The notes under the pieces are model-generated. The model made no database searches. It was not told the DNA's origin and saw nothing but the letters and a program-made list of their open reading frames with translations. Below, one piece after another: positions 15,659 to 25,069 of a stretch of DNA of 64,000 nucleotides. The stretch covers positions 248,001 through 312,000 of the forward strand of contig CAWDDB010000008.1 in NCBI GenBank assembly GCA_963800975.1, in the 5' to 3' direction. How positions within the stretch are numbered: the first letter of the stretch is position 1; every line of letters starts with the position of its first letter. The DNA comes from JALYGY01 sp963800975 (GTDB taxonomy: Bacteria > Actinomycetota > Rubrobacteria > Rubrobacterales > Rubrobacteraceae). A program made the translations under genes and the position numbers.

Positions 15659-17014
15659 CTACACCGTCGCGGATGCCACGACGCGGGCCTTCGCGTCGGG
15701 TTCCGGCTGCGACGGCCTGCGTCCCCACGACAGGAAACGCTCCAGGCGCGTCAGGCGCTGGCGGGCAGGCTTTGGCTTTTCCCACAGCTCTGCCCGAAGC
15801 CTCCCCTCGTGCATGGAGACCCGCACGTGGGTCAGCACGTAGGTCGACACGAAGACCGGCGGGCCCTTCAGCCGCGGCGCGACCGGCTGTAGCTGCCGCA
15901 AGAAGCATCCCGAGTTGACCATGATCGCGCGACTGCCGTCGGGCCTCTCCACCTCGTCCAGCGACGGAAGGTGGGTGTGTCCGGAGACGAGAACATCTAC
16001 CGTCTTCGGGTCCAGGGTCGAATCCATCGGTGCCCTGGCCTCTCCGCCAAGGATCGCCCGGATCTTTTGTTTCGACGCCTCGGCGGGAGAGTAGCGTGTT
16101 CCTCCGCCCGGGTTGATGGTCGCGACCCGCCTGCGAATGGTGTGCCGAACCGCGAGAAAGAAGATCGTGAAGATTGCCAGGATAATCAACAAGAACAGCA
16201 CCGTGTCTGCGAAGAAGACGTGAGCCCAGGGCAATTCTAACGAATTGCCGAGCAGGCTCGAAGCGTCTCCGCGCCTGCTAGCCAGGACGAACGTCGCCAT
16301 CCGGTAGATCACGTAGGCCGCGATTAGCGGCAGCAGCAGATAGTAAGCCACCTTCCCCGCGAAGTCGTAGAAATAGCGGCTCGTCACCCACCCCGGGATC
16401 GCCACGAGCGGGTAGACCATCTTTATCTCCGAGAGGTCCAACCCAGGCGACACCTCCCCAAGCGGGGCCACGCGCCGCGTAAAGTCCATAACGACGTGGT
16501 GCCCCAGCGGAGTGTCCAGCGGGTCGCGGTAATTGTCTACGGTGTTCGAAGGATCGAGCTGGTTCCCGTGCTCGCAATAGACGATCCGACGCTCGTCTCC
16601 AGAACCCACCGATGCCAGGTAGGAGTACGCGAACTCGTCGACCAGGCCGCGCTCCCGAAGAGTCTCCTGAACCTCCGGGTTCCAGAACGATTCCGCGTCG
16701 TGGTTGCCCGGCAGGTACACGACGCGCTTGCCGTCCGTGCCGCGAAAACGTCCGAGCGACGCGAAGAGGTCGCGGTACTCGGGGCGTTCCATCGTCAAGG
16801 ACGCCCTGTTCTTTCCCTCAGGCACCTGGCCTATCTGCAAGAAGTCGAAGAAGTCGCCGGCCAGGATCAGCTCGACCGGACCCTCGCGCGCCGCCAGCTC
16901 GTCGAAGAGAGCGCCAAGCTCGGCGGGCGACTCGAAGCCGTCGCAACCCGGGTCTCCGCCTATGTGAGAGTCCGAAACAAAAACTATCAACGTATCGGAG
17001 CCAAGCTCGAGCAT
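15659..17014 (-). CDS. membrane-anchored metallophosphoesterase
   Basis: Calcineurin-like phosphoesterase motifs in order: VFVSDSHIGGD, LAGDFFDFL, YLPGNHDAESFW, YCEHGNQLD and, after a long insertion, VLVSGHTHLPSL. The insertion between the last two (about residues 220-300) carries two hydrophobic segments (AYYLLLPLIAAYVIYRMATF and VLFLLIILAIFTIFFLAVRH), so the metal site is assembled around a membrane hairpin. Length is 451 residues. Related proteins hydrolyse UDP-diacylglucosamine or other lipid-linked phosphates, but the substrate here is unknown. It is transcribed from a promoter whose -10 box TATAAT ends six bases before the ATG at 17014, and it diverges from the glycosyltransferase. Confidence 0.9.
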   Translation of the reverse strand: MLELGSDTLIVFVSDSHIGGDPGCDGFESPAELGALFDELAAREGPVELILAGDFFDFLQIGQVPEGKNRASLTMERPEYRDLFASLGRFRGTDGKRVVYLPGNHDAESFWNPEVQETLRERGLVDEFAYSYLASVGSGDERRIVYCEHGNQLDPSNTVDNYRDPLDTPLGHHVVMDFTRRVAPLGEVSPGLDLSEIKMVYPLVAIPGWVTSRYFYDFAGKVAYYLLLPLIAAYVIYRMATFVLASRRGDASSLLGNSLELPWAHVFFADTVLFLLIILAIFTIFFLAVRHTIRRRVATINPGGGTRYSPAEASKQKIRAILGGEARAPMDSTLDPKTVDVLVSGHTHLPSLDEVERPDGSRAIMVNSGCFLRQLQPVAPRLKGPPVFVSTYVLTHVRVSMHEGRLRAELWEKPKPARQRLTRLERFLSWGRRPSQPEPDAKARVVASATV

Positions 17015-17020
17015 GTGGGA

Positions 17021-17026
17021 ATTATA
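17021..17026 (-). promoter_or_regulatory. -10 box of a leaderless-type promoter for the metallophosphoesterase
   Basis: On the minus strand TATAAT is followed by TCCCAC-type six bases and then the ATG at 17014. There is no Shine-Dalgarno sequence in between, so transcription should begin at or within a base or two of the start codon. Confidence 0.6.
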
Positions 17027-17048
17027 ATCCCGGCCGCCGAAGTCTGGT

Positions 17049-17054
17049 TATAAT
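17049..17054 (+). promoter_or_regulatory. -10 box of a leaderless-type promoter for the glycosyltransferase
   Basis: TATAAT followed by six bases (GCGGCC) and the GTG start at 17061, with no ribosome site. Together with the mirror-image promoter at 17021-17026 it makes a 46-bp divergent promoter pair. Confidence 0.6.
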
Positions 17055-17060
17055 GCGGCC

Positions 17061-18305
17061 GTGCCCGACGACAACCAGAAAGCGGACGTACTAATACTCT
17101 CGAGCGCCATCGGCAGCGGGCACATGCGCGCAAGCGCGGCCTTCACCGAAGGGGTGGCGCTGTGCGATCCGCAGGTCCGCTGCAAGATCGTGGACTTCCC
17201 TCACGAGGTCTCTCCGGCGATCGAGGACCTTTTGCGCCGCTCCTACCTCGAATCCTTGAAGCTGATGCCGGCGCTGTACGGCAGGATGTACCGGATGTCG
17301 GAGCAGCGGGCGACGCAGCAGCGCGAGCCTAGCCGAGCCTCCGAGCTGTACCAGAGGGTGCAGAAGGTCTCGGAGCTCTGGGCATCTCGCTACGACCCCG
17401 GCTACGGGTCCGGCACAACCGACGAAAGCTACCACCTGAAAGGCGTAGCCCTGCGGGCCCTGGAGCGGCTGGTCGAGCAGACCGGCGCGAGCGTACTTAT
17501 GGCTCCACACTTCTACGGCGCGTCAACGCTCGGGCAGTACAAAGAGCAGCACCCGGGGACCTACACCGCGGTGATCCTGACAGACTACGTTCCCCACCCG
17601 CTCGGTGTTCCTCCCAACCTCGACCTGTACATAGTCGCGGACGACGCCGCGGCCGCGGCCGTGAGCAGGCTAGGCATACCCGAGGACCGCATTCACCCGA
17701 CGGGGATCCCGATCGACCCCATCTTCGAAGAGGCCGCGGACGTGGCCGGCGTGCGCCGCGACGTTCTGAAGTTCCCGGACGACGAGGAGGACGACCTCCC
17801 CATCGTCATAGTTATGGGCGGGGGGCTGGGCGGGGGGCACCTGGGGAGCTCGGTCACCTCGCTGCTCGAAGCCAGCCCGGCCATGCACCTGGTCATTCTC
17901 TGTGGCTCCAACGCCCAGACCTGCGACCGCCTGAAGCGCACGGCCGAAACACGCGGCCGTACGGCCACCTACCTCTCGTTCACGGATCGGGTGCGCGATC
18001 TCATGGCAGCCTCGCAGGTGATGGTCACCAAGCCCGGAGGTATGAGCTGCACGGAGGCCCTTGCTTCAGGCCTGCCCCAGATCCTCTTCAACCCCATACC
18101 CGGACAGGAGGAGGACAACGCCGCCGCGATGGTCAGGTACGGCGCCGGGGTGATGGTCGAGAACACGGCAGATATTCTCGGAGAGACCGTCAAGATCCTT
18201 ACCAGCAAGAACCACAGGAGCCGCATGCAGGAGTCCGCGCGCGCCGCGCACCGCCCGCATTCGGCCCGCACCGCAGCCGAACTCGTCCTGGAGGGCACAA
18301 CATGA
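17061..18305 (+). CDS. MGDG-synthase-like / GT28-type glycosyltransferase
   Basis: The N-terminal half matches the MGDG synthase-type acceptor domain (VLILSSAIGSGHMRASAAF, KIVDFPHEVSPAIEDLLRRS, TDYVPHPLGVPPNLDLYIVA). The C-terminal half matches the GT28 donor domain (IVIVMGGGLGGGHLGSSVTS, MVTKPGGMSCTEALASGLPQ, NPIPGQEEDNA). Length is 414 residues. Relatives (UgtP, MGD1) put glucose or galactose from UDP-sugar on diacylglycerol at the membrane surface. The start codon is GTG 17061, six bases after a -10 box. It overlaps the polysaccharide deacetylase in ATGA at 18302-18305. Glycolipid synthesis is the likely role, but the sugar and acceptor are not known. Confidence 0.9.
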   Translation: MPDDNQKADVLILSSAIGSGHMRASAAFTEGVALCDPQVRCKIVDFPHEVSPAIEDLLRRSYLESLKLMPALYGRMYRMSEQRATQQREPSRASELYQRVQKVSELWASRYDPGYGSGTTDESYHLKGVALRALERLVEQTGASVLMAPHFYGASTLGQYKEQHPGTYTAVILTDYVPHPLGVPPNLDLYIVADDAAAAAVSRLGIPEDRIHPTGIPIDPIFEEAADVAGVRRDVLKFPDDEEDDLPIVIVMGGGLGGGHLGSSVTSLLEASPAMHLVILCGSNAQTCDRLKRTAETRGRTATYLSFTDRVRDLMAASQVMVTKPGGMSCTEALASGLPQILFNPIPGQEEDNAAAMVRYGAGVMVENTADILGETVKILTSKNHRSRMQESARAAHRPHSARTAAELVLEGTT

Positions 18306-19135
18306 GACACCCGCGCGCCCGCGCGTGGCAAGCCATCGCCGGGCTAGCCGCCGGAGGCGCCGCCCTTGCCGGAGCCCGCACCCTTGCCGGCAAGCCCCTC
18401 CGATCCGCCCCCACCCTGGCCGCCGCCGGCCTCGGGGTCGCGGCCGGCGGCGTGATCGTGTACGAGTGGCTCACGCCACGCTCGTGGATCTACGGGCCGG
18501 TCTTCTGGCACGCGCGCACGCAAGAGCCCATCATCGCCCTGACCTTCGACGATGGGCCTTGTCATCCCTACACCGAGCAGTTGATGGAGCTATTCGATCG
18601 CGAGGAGATCCGGGCCACGTTCTTCATGCCGGGCCACAACGTCCGGCGCGAACCGACCCTGGCGGCCGAGGTGGCTTCGCGACACGCGGTGGGCAACCAC
18701 ACCAACACGCACCCGCACCTGACCTGGAGCCTACCTAGCACGGTCCGGGACGAGCTACAACGCGGCCAGGAGGCGATCCAGGACGCCACGGGCACGGTCC
18801 CCTCCATCTTCCGCGTGCCGCATGGCTGGTACGGCCCGCAGGTCATCTCCACCGCGAACGACCTCGGCATGTCGTGCATCGGCTGGTCGGTAATGGCATG
18901 GGACTGGAACAAGCCGCCCCAGGAGACGATCACGCGCCGCATCCTGCACGGAGCCGGACCAGGAGGCATCACCCTCCTGCACGACGGCCAGGATACCGAT
19001 GCCTACCCGAAAGCCGACCGCTCGCGCACCATCGCCGCCGTGCCGCGCATTATCCATTCTCTCAAGGAACAGGGGTTCCGCTTTGTAACCGTCCCCGAGC
19101 TCATGGCCCTTGACGGGCAACCAGGAAACGCCTGA
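18302..19135 (+). CDS. polysaccharide deacetylase family protein (NodB domain)
   Basis: NodB homology domain with the catalytic and metal motifs LTFDDGPCHPYT (motif 1), NHTNTHPHLTW (motif 2, HxxxH), FRVPHGWYG (motif 3), IGWSVMAWDWN (motif 4) and ITLLHDGQ (motif 5). The first ~60 residues contain an alanine-rich hydrophobic stretch, probably a membrane anchor, so the enzyme should face outside. Length is 277 residues. It is translationally coupled to the glycosyltransferase upstream. The substrate is an N-acetylated cell-surface glycan or glycolipid; which one is open. Confidence 0.92.
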   Translation: MRHPRARAWQAIAGLAAGGAALAGARTLAGKPLRSAPTLAAAGLGVAAGGVIVYEWLTPRSWIYGPVFWHARTQEPIIALTFDDGPCHPYTEQLMELFDREEIRATFFMPGHNVRREPTLAAEVASRHAVGNHTNTHPHLTWSLPSTVRDELQRGQEAIQDATGTVPSIFRVPHGWYGPQVISTANDLGMSCIGWSVMAWDWNKPPQETITRRILHGAGPGGITLLHDGQDTDAYPKADRSRTIAAVPRIIHSLKEQGFRFVTVPELMALDGQPGNA

Positions 19136-19180
19136 CGGGAGCCCGAATACTGTCCGCCTGTCGCAGTCGACGTTGCGCGG

Positions 19181-20413
19181 CTATCCATCGTACATAGTTG
19201 TTGGGCCCTCTCTGCCGGCGGGAGCACGAACTACGCCGACGCCTTTGGCGGCCTCGGGACTATCAACCTTGACTTCGGTACGCAGCCTGACCCGGAGGAA
19301 ATCGAACAGAACCCTCAGCATGGCGAGGGCAGGCACAGCGAAGAGCACGCCAAAGATGCCGAACAGACCCCCACCAACGATTATGGCCAGGAAAACGAGG
19401 ATCGGGTGGACGCTCAGGGTCTGGCCGTGGATCCTTGGCGCCAGAAAATTACCCTCCAGCTGGTGCAGCGCCAGGAAAAGCACAGCGGTCAGGAGGGCTA
19501 TCGTCGGCGAGACCGAGAACGCTACGATCAGGGCCGGTATCGAGCCAAGCCAGGCTCCAAACAGAGGGATCAGGGCCGTCAGGGCCGTCCACGCGCCGAG
19601 GGCGACGGCGTAAGGCACGCCCAGCAGGTAAAGCAAAATTGCCGCCAGCGTCCCCTGGATGGCCACCACGACGGCGAGCCCGCTCAGGTATCGCGAGAGC
19701 GAGTATCCAAATGCGTCCCAGAGGTCGCGCGCATCTCGCCTGTAAGCCGCCGGAGCCGCCCGTATGTAGACCGCCTTGAGCTTTCTAACGTCGGCCAACA
19801 GGTAGGCCGACACGAAGACGATCCCGAAGGCCGAGAGGACAACGCTGACCGTGCCGGTCAACCGTTCCAGGAGCCCGCCGAGCCAGTTCTCCGCAACCGC
19901 GGTTGCGCCAGACGAAGCCTCCTCCTGTATCCTGGCGAGGATCTCCTTCGGGGTGCCGGGAAGTACCCCAGCTTCGTTCAGCACGTTCAGGCCAACGAGC
20001 GCGTAGCGCTTTGTGTCCGAGATAAGGCCTGGAAGCGCTCCAAAGAGGGATGCCAACTGCACGGCGGCGATAGGCACGATTATCAGGACCACCAGCAGGA
20101 CCAGGCCGATGAGGACCAGATACGACACGAAGATCGCGAGACCACGCGGCATGAGGCGCGAGAGTGCCCTGACCGGAAACGAGAGCACCAGGGCCAGCGC
20201 GAAGCCTCCGACAAGGGCGACCGGGGCCTCCGGAACTCTCCAAAGTATGAACGCCGCCACCGCGATGCAGAGTATGACCAGCGCGTTGCGGGTTCTTTTC
20301 GAGATCCGTATGGGAGTCGGGTGCGCCTCGGTTTCCTCCGAGGCGACCGTCGTGGTGTGCGCCCCTCCCCCGCCGAACAACCTGCCGATCGAGGAGTCTG
20401 CGAAGCGCCTCAA
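19181..20413 (-). CDS. AI-2E family transporter (PerM/TqsA-like)
   Basis: About eight hydrophobic helices in 410 residues, with the family's signature late segment YLLGVPYAVALGAWTALTAL, PLFGAWLGSIPALIVAF, LHQLEGNFLAPRIHGQTLSV and HPILVFLAIIVGGGLFGIFG. Family members export small molecules (autoinducer-2 in TqsA) or act as Na+/H+ antiporters; the cargo cannot be assigned. A ~40-residue cytoplasmic N-terminus precedes the first helix. The start is TTG 20413. It converges with the deacetylase. The 258 bases between it and the GH2 gene hold nothing I can support. Confidence 0.9.
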   Translation of the reverse strand: MRRFADSSIGRLFGGGGAHTTTVASEETEAHPTPIRISKRTRNALVILCIAVAAFILWRVPEAPVALVGGFALALVLSFPVRALSRLMPRGLAIFVSYLVLIGLVLLVVLIIVPIAAVQLASLFGALPGLISDTKRYALVGLNVLNEAGVLPGTPKEILARIQEEASSGATAVAENWLGGLLERLTGTVSVVLSAFGIVFVSAYLLADVRKLKAVYIRAAPAAYRRDARDLWDAFGYSLSRYLSGLAVVVAIQGTLAAILLYLLGVPYAVALGAWTALTALIPLFGAWLGSIPALIVAFSVSPTIALLTAVLFLALHQLEGNFLAPRIHGQTLSVHPILVFLAIIVGGGLFGIFGVLFAVPALAMLRVLFDFLRVRLRTEVKVDSPEAAKGVGVVRAPAGREGPTTMYDG

Positions 20414-20671
20414 GCCCGGGCCGCCATGATCATGGCCTGAGAAGTAAAGGGATGGGCTCGGGCGCCACCAGCTTTCTTGCGCGTATGCAGTCTCGTGCCA
20501 AAGGATCGGGGGGCCCGAGGCGTCTCCACCAACCCGAAGTATCCATCGGCTCCCTTTCCGACTCGATTTGTCCCGAGCATTCTAGTCTACGTCGATCCTG
20601 GTCGCAATTGCCCGGAGATTCGGGTGAGGTCACGCACGTAGTGCCCGCGACGATCGACCCGAGCGCGAGTT

Positions 20672-22811
20672 TCAGGGCGCCGAGGCACCGTTTATGACGT
20701 CGAAGTCGTATTCGTTGGTCAGTTCCACACCCAACCCAAACAGGCTCAGCCGCAGCCTCGCGCGTCCCTCTTCCGGAAGCGCGACCCTGACGCGCCCGAT
20801 CACCGCTACCGAGTCAGCAGAAACCTCGGTCTCCCCAGAACCTCGGTCTATGGGATTCCCTCCGATGCCCAGCTCCCATGCCCATCCCAACCCTTCCAGT
20901 CTCGCGCGCAAGATCGTTGATCAAGAAGACCGGCAGGGAGATCTCGTCACCCACCTCATAAACGTCTTTGTGCGGGTACTCTGCGCAGATGAGGACGGGG
21001 GACATGGACGTCCTGAGCGCTTCGTACGCCGCCTTGGGACGCCGCACCCAATCCACGACCGACCAGGAGATGGCGGGCGCGGGGTCGTTGAGCATGAAGG
21101 CGAACGTGCCGCCGGTCGGGTGATACTTTCGTCGGCGAAAGAGCTCCGTTGCGTGCTTCAGGACCCTGGCCTGGTACTGCTGGCTCTCCGCGGCGAACAG
21201 GTCCCTGTCTCCCTTCCACGCCACGTAGCGAAGCATCCGCTTCGCCTGGAGGCGGTAGTTGAGGGATAGGATCTCCCAGTCCGGATTCATGCCCCTGGGC
21301 CAAATCTCGTCCAGCGTCGCTGGATCCGGGAGCGCCTCGGCCCCGTACTCGGTCGGGAAGCGTGAGAGTCCCGGAACGATGTTTACGGCCCGCTCCAGAT
21401 CCCTGAAAGTCCCGTAGTACCAGCCGAAGTACAGGTGGTTAGTCGTCAAGGGGTGACCCGCCGCCTCGATCACCGGTCTGGACGGGTCCTCCCCAGAGAT
21501 GGCGCGAACTATCGCCGGATCCAGGACCCGTCGCTGCCACAGTAGCCAGCGCGGTGAGAGCACTTCGGCGGCCGTTCGCCCGAGCCCGAAGACGGTCCAT
21601 TTCTCTGGGGGCGCCACGTAGAACGGCTCGTCGTGCGCCAGGTAGATCCCGACGGAAGGGTGGCTGCGCAGGTCCCTGGCCATCTCCGCCGCCTGGGCAA
21701 TAGCCGGCCCGAGAACGGTCTTCCGATGGGTCCATTGCAGGGGGAAGTCCTGCAACACCAGGAGTCCCATCTCGTCGCAGGCCTCGTAGAACCCGTGCTC
21801 GGCCACGTGGGCGTGAACCCTGACCGAGTTCATGTTGGCCTCCCGCACCATCGAGGCATCCACGCGCAGGCGATCAAGCGGCGCTCGCGCGGGGTAGACG
21901 TCGGATGGCAGGTAGTTGATCCCGCGCAAGAACAGGCGCGCACCGTTGAGAAACACGGTCCAGCCGCGCAACTCGACGGTGCGCGCTCCGAAACGCACGC
22001 TCTGCGTCTCCCCCTCGCATCGCAACTCCAGTTCGTACAGGGGCTGCTCGCCCCTGTCCCAGGTCCACCACGTTCGGACCGCGGGCAGCCGAAAGCTCAC
22101 CTCGAAACGGTTCTTGCCGCGCCGAACCTGAACCTCCGTCTCGAACTCGGCGCCAGGTGCCTCGAAGCCGATCGCTCGCACCTGCCCCTCCAGCCTAGCC
22201 CGCGATTCTCGACGCGCGTGGATCTCCACCGTGGCGCCGCCGTTCCCTTCGTGGTCTGCGAAGGCACCGAGATATCTGATGGGAAGCGTCCCGACCTCTT
22301 CCAACCTTACTTCCCTGAATATGCCGCCGGGATTGTAGTGGGGGGACATACCGTCCCACCTGGCCCACGCGCCGCCCACCGTGCGCCGGTCGTTCTCGTC
22401 GGCCTCCTTCGGGCTATCTACCTCGACGAGCAGGTAGTTCTGGCCATCGACCAGTACGTCAGTGACATCGAACTCGAACGCGGAGAAGTAGCCTGCATGG
22501 TCGCCCAAGTAGGTCTCGTTGAGCCACACCCGCGCAGAGTAATAGACTCCTCCAAACCGGAGAAGCGCCGTGGCAGAATCTTGGGCGGGAAGCGTTACCA
22601 CGAATCGACTCCGGTACAGCACCAGGCCATCGTAGGAAGTGAACGCCTCCTCGAGCTGCCAGTGCCCTGGGACCCGAACGGCTGCCCAGGGACGCGCCAT
22701 GTTACGCGCCGCGGCCGCATCCTTGATAGGGGCAGCAATTGGGACTGCCTCCCAGGTTTCGAGGGACCCAAGCCTCAATTTCGGCCCGCCACGCATCCGC
22801 AGCTCCGCCAT
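20672..22811 (-). pseudogene. glycoside hydrolase family 2 protein with a C-terminal frameshift
   Basis: GH2 domains in order: N-terminal jelly roll (VRVPGHWQLEEAF, RFGGVYYSARVWLNETYLGD), immunoglobulin-like middle domain, and TIM barrel with SVRVHAHVAEHGFYEACDEM. The probable acid/base glutamate is in VGIYLAHDEPFYV and the nucleophile in FPTEYGAEALP. Translation from 22811 runs to 20814 (665 residues), but the natural C-terminal domain (RARLEGLGWAWELGIGGNP onwards, to a stop at 20672) continues in another frame. One extra base in the AA at 20910-20911 explains the switch: reading CTG instead of CTTG gives LINDLRARLEG. Corrected length is about 712 residues. The barrel is intact, so a shortened protein might still work; otherwise it is a recent pseudogene or a sequence error. 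Confidence 0.8.
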
Positions 22812-23112
22812 ATTTCGAAGGTGCGACGTCCTTTGCCTGGCAGCGGTAAACTAGTCGCGACGCCGCGAAATTTGGTCATGCGGTAATGATACAGAAGCCC
22901 GTAAAAGGGAACCGCCCGGCACAAGTTACCGGCGCGCTCTCGACTCGCAAACGGAACCGCCTATCGGTAGGTGTATTTGAGCAGAAACGGTGGAACCAGG
23001 AACGCAAGCAACCAGGGACGACGTCGTAGTGGCCGTACAGGGGCGCCAGAGAATTTACCCAGTATCTCTATTTTGCCTTCGGTAGATCGGAGCGAGCCTC
23101 GATCGGCGGGTT
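22812..23112. other. intergenic stretch between the Rieske and GH2 genes
   Basis: About 300 bases. A minus-strand open frame ends at 22961 with a hydrophobic tail (RRRPWLLAFLVPPFLLKYTY), but it begins inside the Rieske gene and has no start of its own, so it is not called. The part next to 22811 is AT-richer and should contain the GH2 promoter. Confidence 0.3.
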
Positions 23113-24231
23113 TCACGACAGGGCCGATAGCACCATCCTCTGGAAGCTGATGACCAGCTTCTCGCTCTCCACGAAGCAACGGCCCTGAGCTGGCACGCCG
23201 GCACGCAGGCCGCGCTGGACGGAGTCGGTCAACGCGTCGTCCTCGGCGCCTACCTGGTCGTCGAACTTCATCATCTCCGTGGCAAATTCCAGAGGCACAT
23301 CAGCGCCGAAGTATTGCTCCGAGAAGCCGCGAGCTCGTTCCGGACCGTCCGGCAGCCACACCTCGAGCGACAGGTTCGGCAAGCCGGGGTTGATGCTGAT
23401 CGTGATGTTCGGCCAGAGGAAATGGTACTGCGACTGCGTCAGCGGGCCGCGAGCGTCGTAGGCGACCTCTTTCTTGGTAGTCCCGTCCAGGACGGCCGAA
23501 CGCACCGGCCCGATCTGGCTCAGGAACCAGTCGTGGGGCTGCAGCGAGTAGGTCTCCGGATCCACGTCGATGATGGCGCTGAAGCCAGGATGCTGGGTCG
23601 GGCAGTGGTAACACTCGAGGTAGTTCTCGAGCATCGCCTTCCAGTTCGCATCGCGCACCCACTCCTTCCGGTGCCAGAACTGAAGCTGGTTGGGGTCCAG
23701 GCCGCTCTGGACGATAACGGCTGGCAGTTGTCCGAGGATATCTGCCAGCGGCTCGGGCTCCGGATCAGGGTTCACGAATACCCACGGTCCCCAGGTGTCA
23801 AGCTTGAGGGGGAGAAGCGGGAAGTCGTTCTTGTCGAAGCCCTTCTCGCGCTCGGAGCGTGGTGCCGCCCTCAGGCAGCCGTCGAGGCCATAGGTCCAGG
23901 CATGATAAGGGCACTGCAGGGCCTTCTTGTTCCCGGTGCCGCTCATCACCAGATGCCGGCGGTGCCGACACACGTTGACAAAGGCCCGCAAACCGTCCTC
24001 TCCGCGCACGACCACCACGGGCAGGTCCAGGAGCGTGGCGGTAAAGTAATCGCCGACGTTAGCGACCTCGGCGGTTCGCCCGACATACTGCCAGGTACGC
24101 AGGAAGATCCGCTCCCGCTCGAGGTCCACGATCGCCGGGTCTGTGTACCAGGACGCCGGGAGCGAGAAGCCCCGATCGAGGTCGCCGGCCAGGTCGGAGG
24201 TGCTTGGGTATCCCGAAACTGGTTGCGTCAT
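23113..24231 (-). CDS. Rieske non-heme iron oxygenase, alpha-subunit type
   Basis: Rieske [2Fe-2S] ligands CRHRRH (CxH) and CPYHAWTYGLDG (CxxH) near residues 90-115, and the mononuclear iron site in ENYLECYHCPTQHPGF, where two histidines are spaced as in ring-hydroxylating oxygenases. The start is ATG 24231 after AAGGAGA. Length is 372 residues, slightly short, and the C-terminal segment is as in single-component-like alpha subunits. No beta subunit, ferredoxin or reductase gene is adjacent, so it must borrow electron carriers. Substrate is unknown; relatives act on aromatic acids or on quaternary amines such as glycine betaine or choline. Confidence 0.9.
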   Translation of the reverse strand: MTQPVSGYPSTSDLAGDLDRGFSLPASWYTDPAIVDLERERIFLRTWQYVGRTAEVANVGDYFTATLLDLPVVVVRGEDGLRAFVNVCRHRRHLVMSGTGNKKALQCPYHAWTYGLDGCLRAAPRSEREKGFDKNDFPLLPLKLDTWGPWVFVNPDPEPEPLADILGQLPAVIVQSGLDPNQLQFWHRKEWVRDANWKAMLENYLECYHCPTQHPGFSAIIDVDPETYSLQPHDWFLSQIGPVRSAVLDGTTKKEVAYDARGPLTQSQYHFLWPNITISINPGLPNLSLEVWLPDGPERARGFSEQYFGADVPLEFATEMMKFDDQVGAEDDALTDSVQRGLRAGVPAQGRCFVESEKLVISFQRMVLSALS

Positions 24232-24302
24232 GGCGGATCTCCTTGTACTGAGTTGGTTTTGGAGGGACGCGTCACAGGGCTATCCACACGTCGCCCGATA
24301 TC

Positions 24303-24845
24303 TCAAGCAGGCTCGATCTTCAGTTGCATCTCCGAGGCGCGCTTGTAGCTTCCGGAGTTCAAGTCGTATGACTGGATGCCGAAGACGAGCGCATCGAGCG
24401 GGAACCAGAGCGCAACCCAGATAAGGATATCCAGACCTTCTGCGATGAGATTGAGGACCAGGATCTCGGTGCCCCGCATCCTCTCCTGCAAAAACACGTA
24501 GCCGACGAATAGTAGGAGAGCGATGACGAGCGCACGTATTGCTCGCCAGCGGAGCGCGCGTTCGCTCTGCTTCACCTCGCGGGCCGCGGCGAGACAGTAG
24601 CGCCGAATCGCTTCTTGGGTTCGCTGCTCGAGCTTCGGCGTGATCTTCTCCGGCGGGAGCAGGATCGTCGTCTCGACCTTTGTCAGCGACGGGTTGGCCT
24701 GCAACTCGTTGTATATGTACTCGATGCCAGGCAACTTGCTGTATTCGTGATAGTCCTCCGAGAACGGTGATACCTTTGGCGGCTCGAACAGTGAGTCGAT
24801 CTCCGCATACCGCAGCGTCACCCGGAGTACTTTGCGATCCGCCAC
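24303..24845 (-). CDS. small membrane protein, function unknown
   Basis: 180 residues: a soluble N-terminal half of ~90 residues (RVTLRYAEIDSLFEPPKVSP, ending in EQRTQEAIRRYCLAAAREVK) and two hydrophobic helices near residues 105-165 (RALVIALLLFVGYVFL and LDILIWVALWFPLDALVFGI). GTG start at 24845 after GGGAGGGAAAG. It lies upstream of the Rieske gene on the same strand with a 70-base gap and might be co-transcribed. No family is recognised, though the look is of a conserved protein rather than chance. Confidence 0.65.
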   Translation of the reverse strand: MADRKVLRVTLRYAEIDSLFEPPKVSPFSEDYHEYSKLPGIEYIYNELQANPSLTKVETTILLPPEKITPKLEQRTQEAIRRYCLAAAREVKQSERALRWRAIRALVIALLLFVGYVFLQERMRGTEILVLNLIAEGLDILIWVALWFPLDALVFGIQSYDLNSGSYKRASEMQLKIEPA

Positions 24846-25069
24846 CTTTCCCTCCCGGCCAGCTTCTGCCCTGGCTTACCGGACGTACACCCTGCGAAAA
24901 CTATACATGATGCCATAGGTACCGGGAAGATAGAGCTACTACTTCGCGCGCCGCTGAATGCCAGCTCGACGGCCTCTTGCACCCGACGAAGTTCAGCGCT
25001 GGTACTTCAGGGTCAGAGCGTGTGAACCATGATGTCTAGATCCAGGATCCCCACACGTCGTCCCTTGTT

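Noticed and set aside
22961..23179. 72-codon frame with a hydrophobic end after the Rieske gene
   Set aside because: It begins inside the Rieske gene without ribosome site, and no related protein is recognised.
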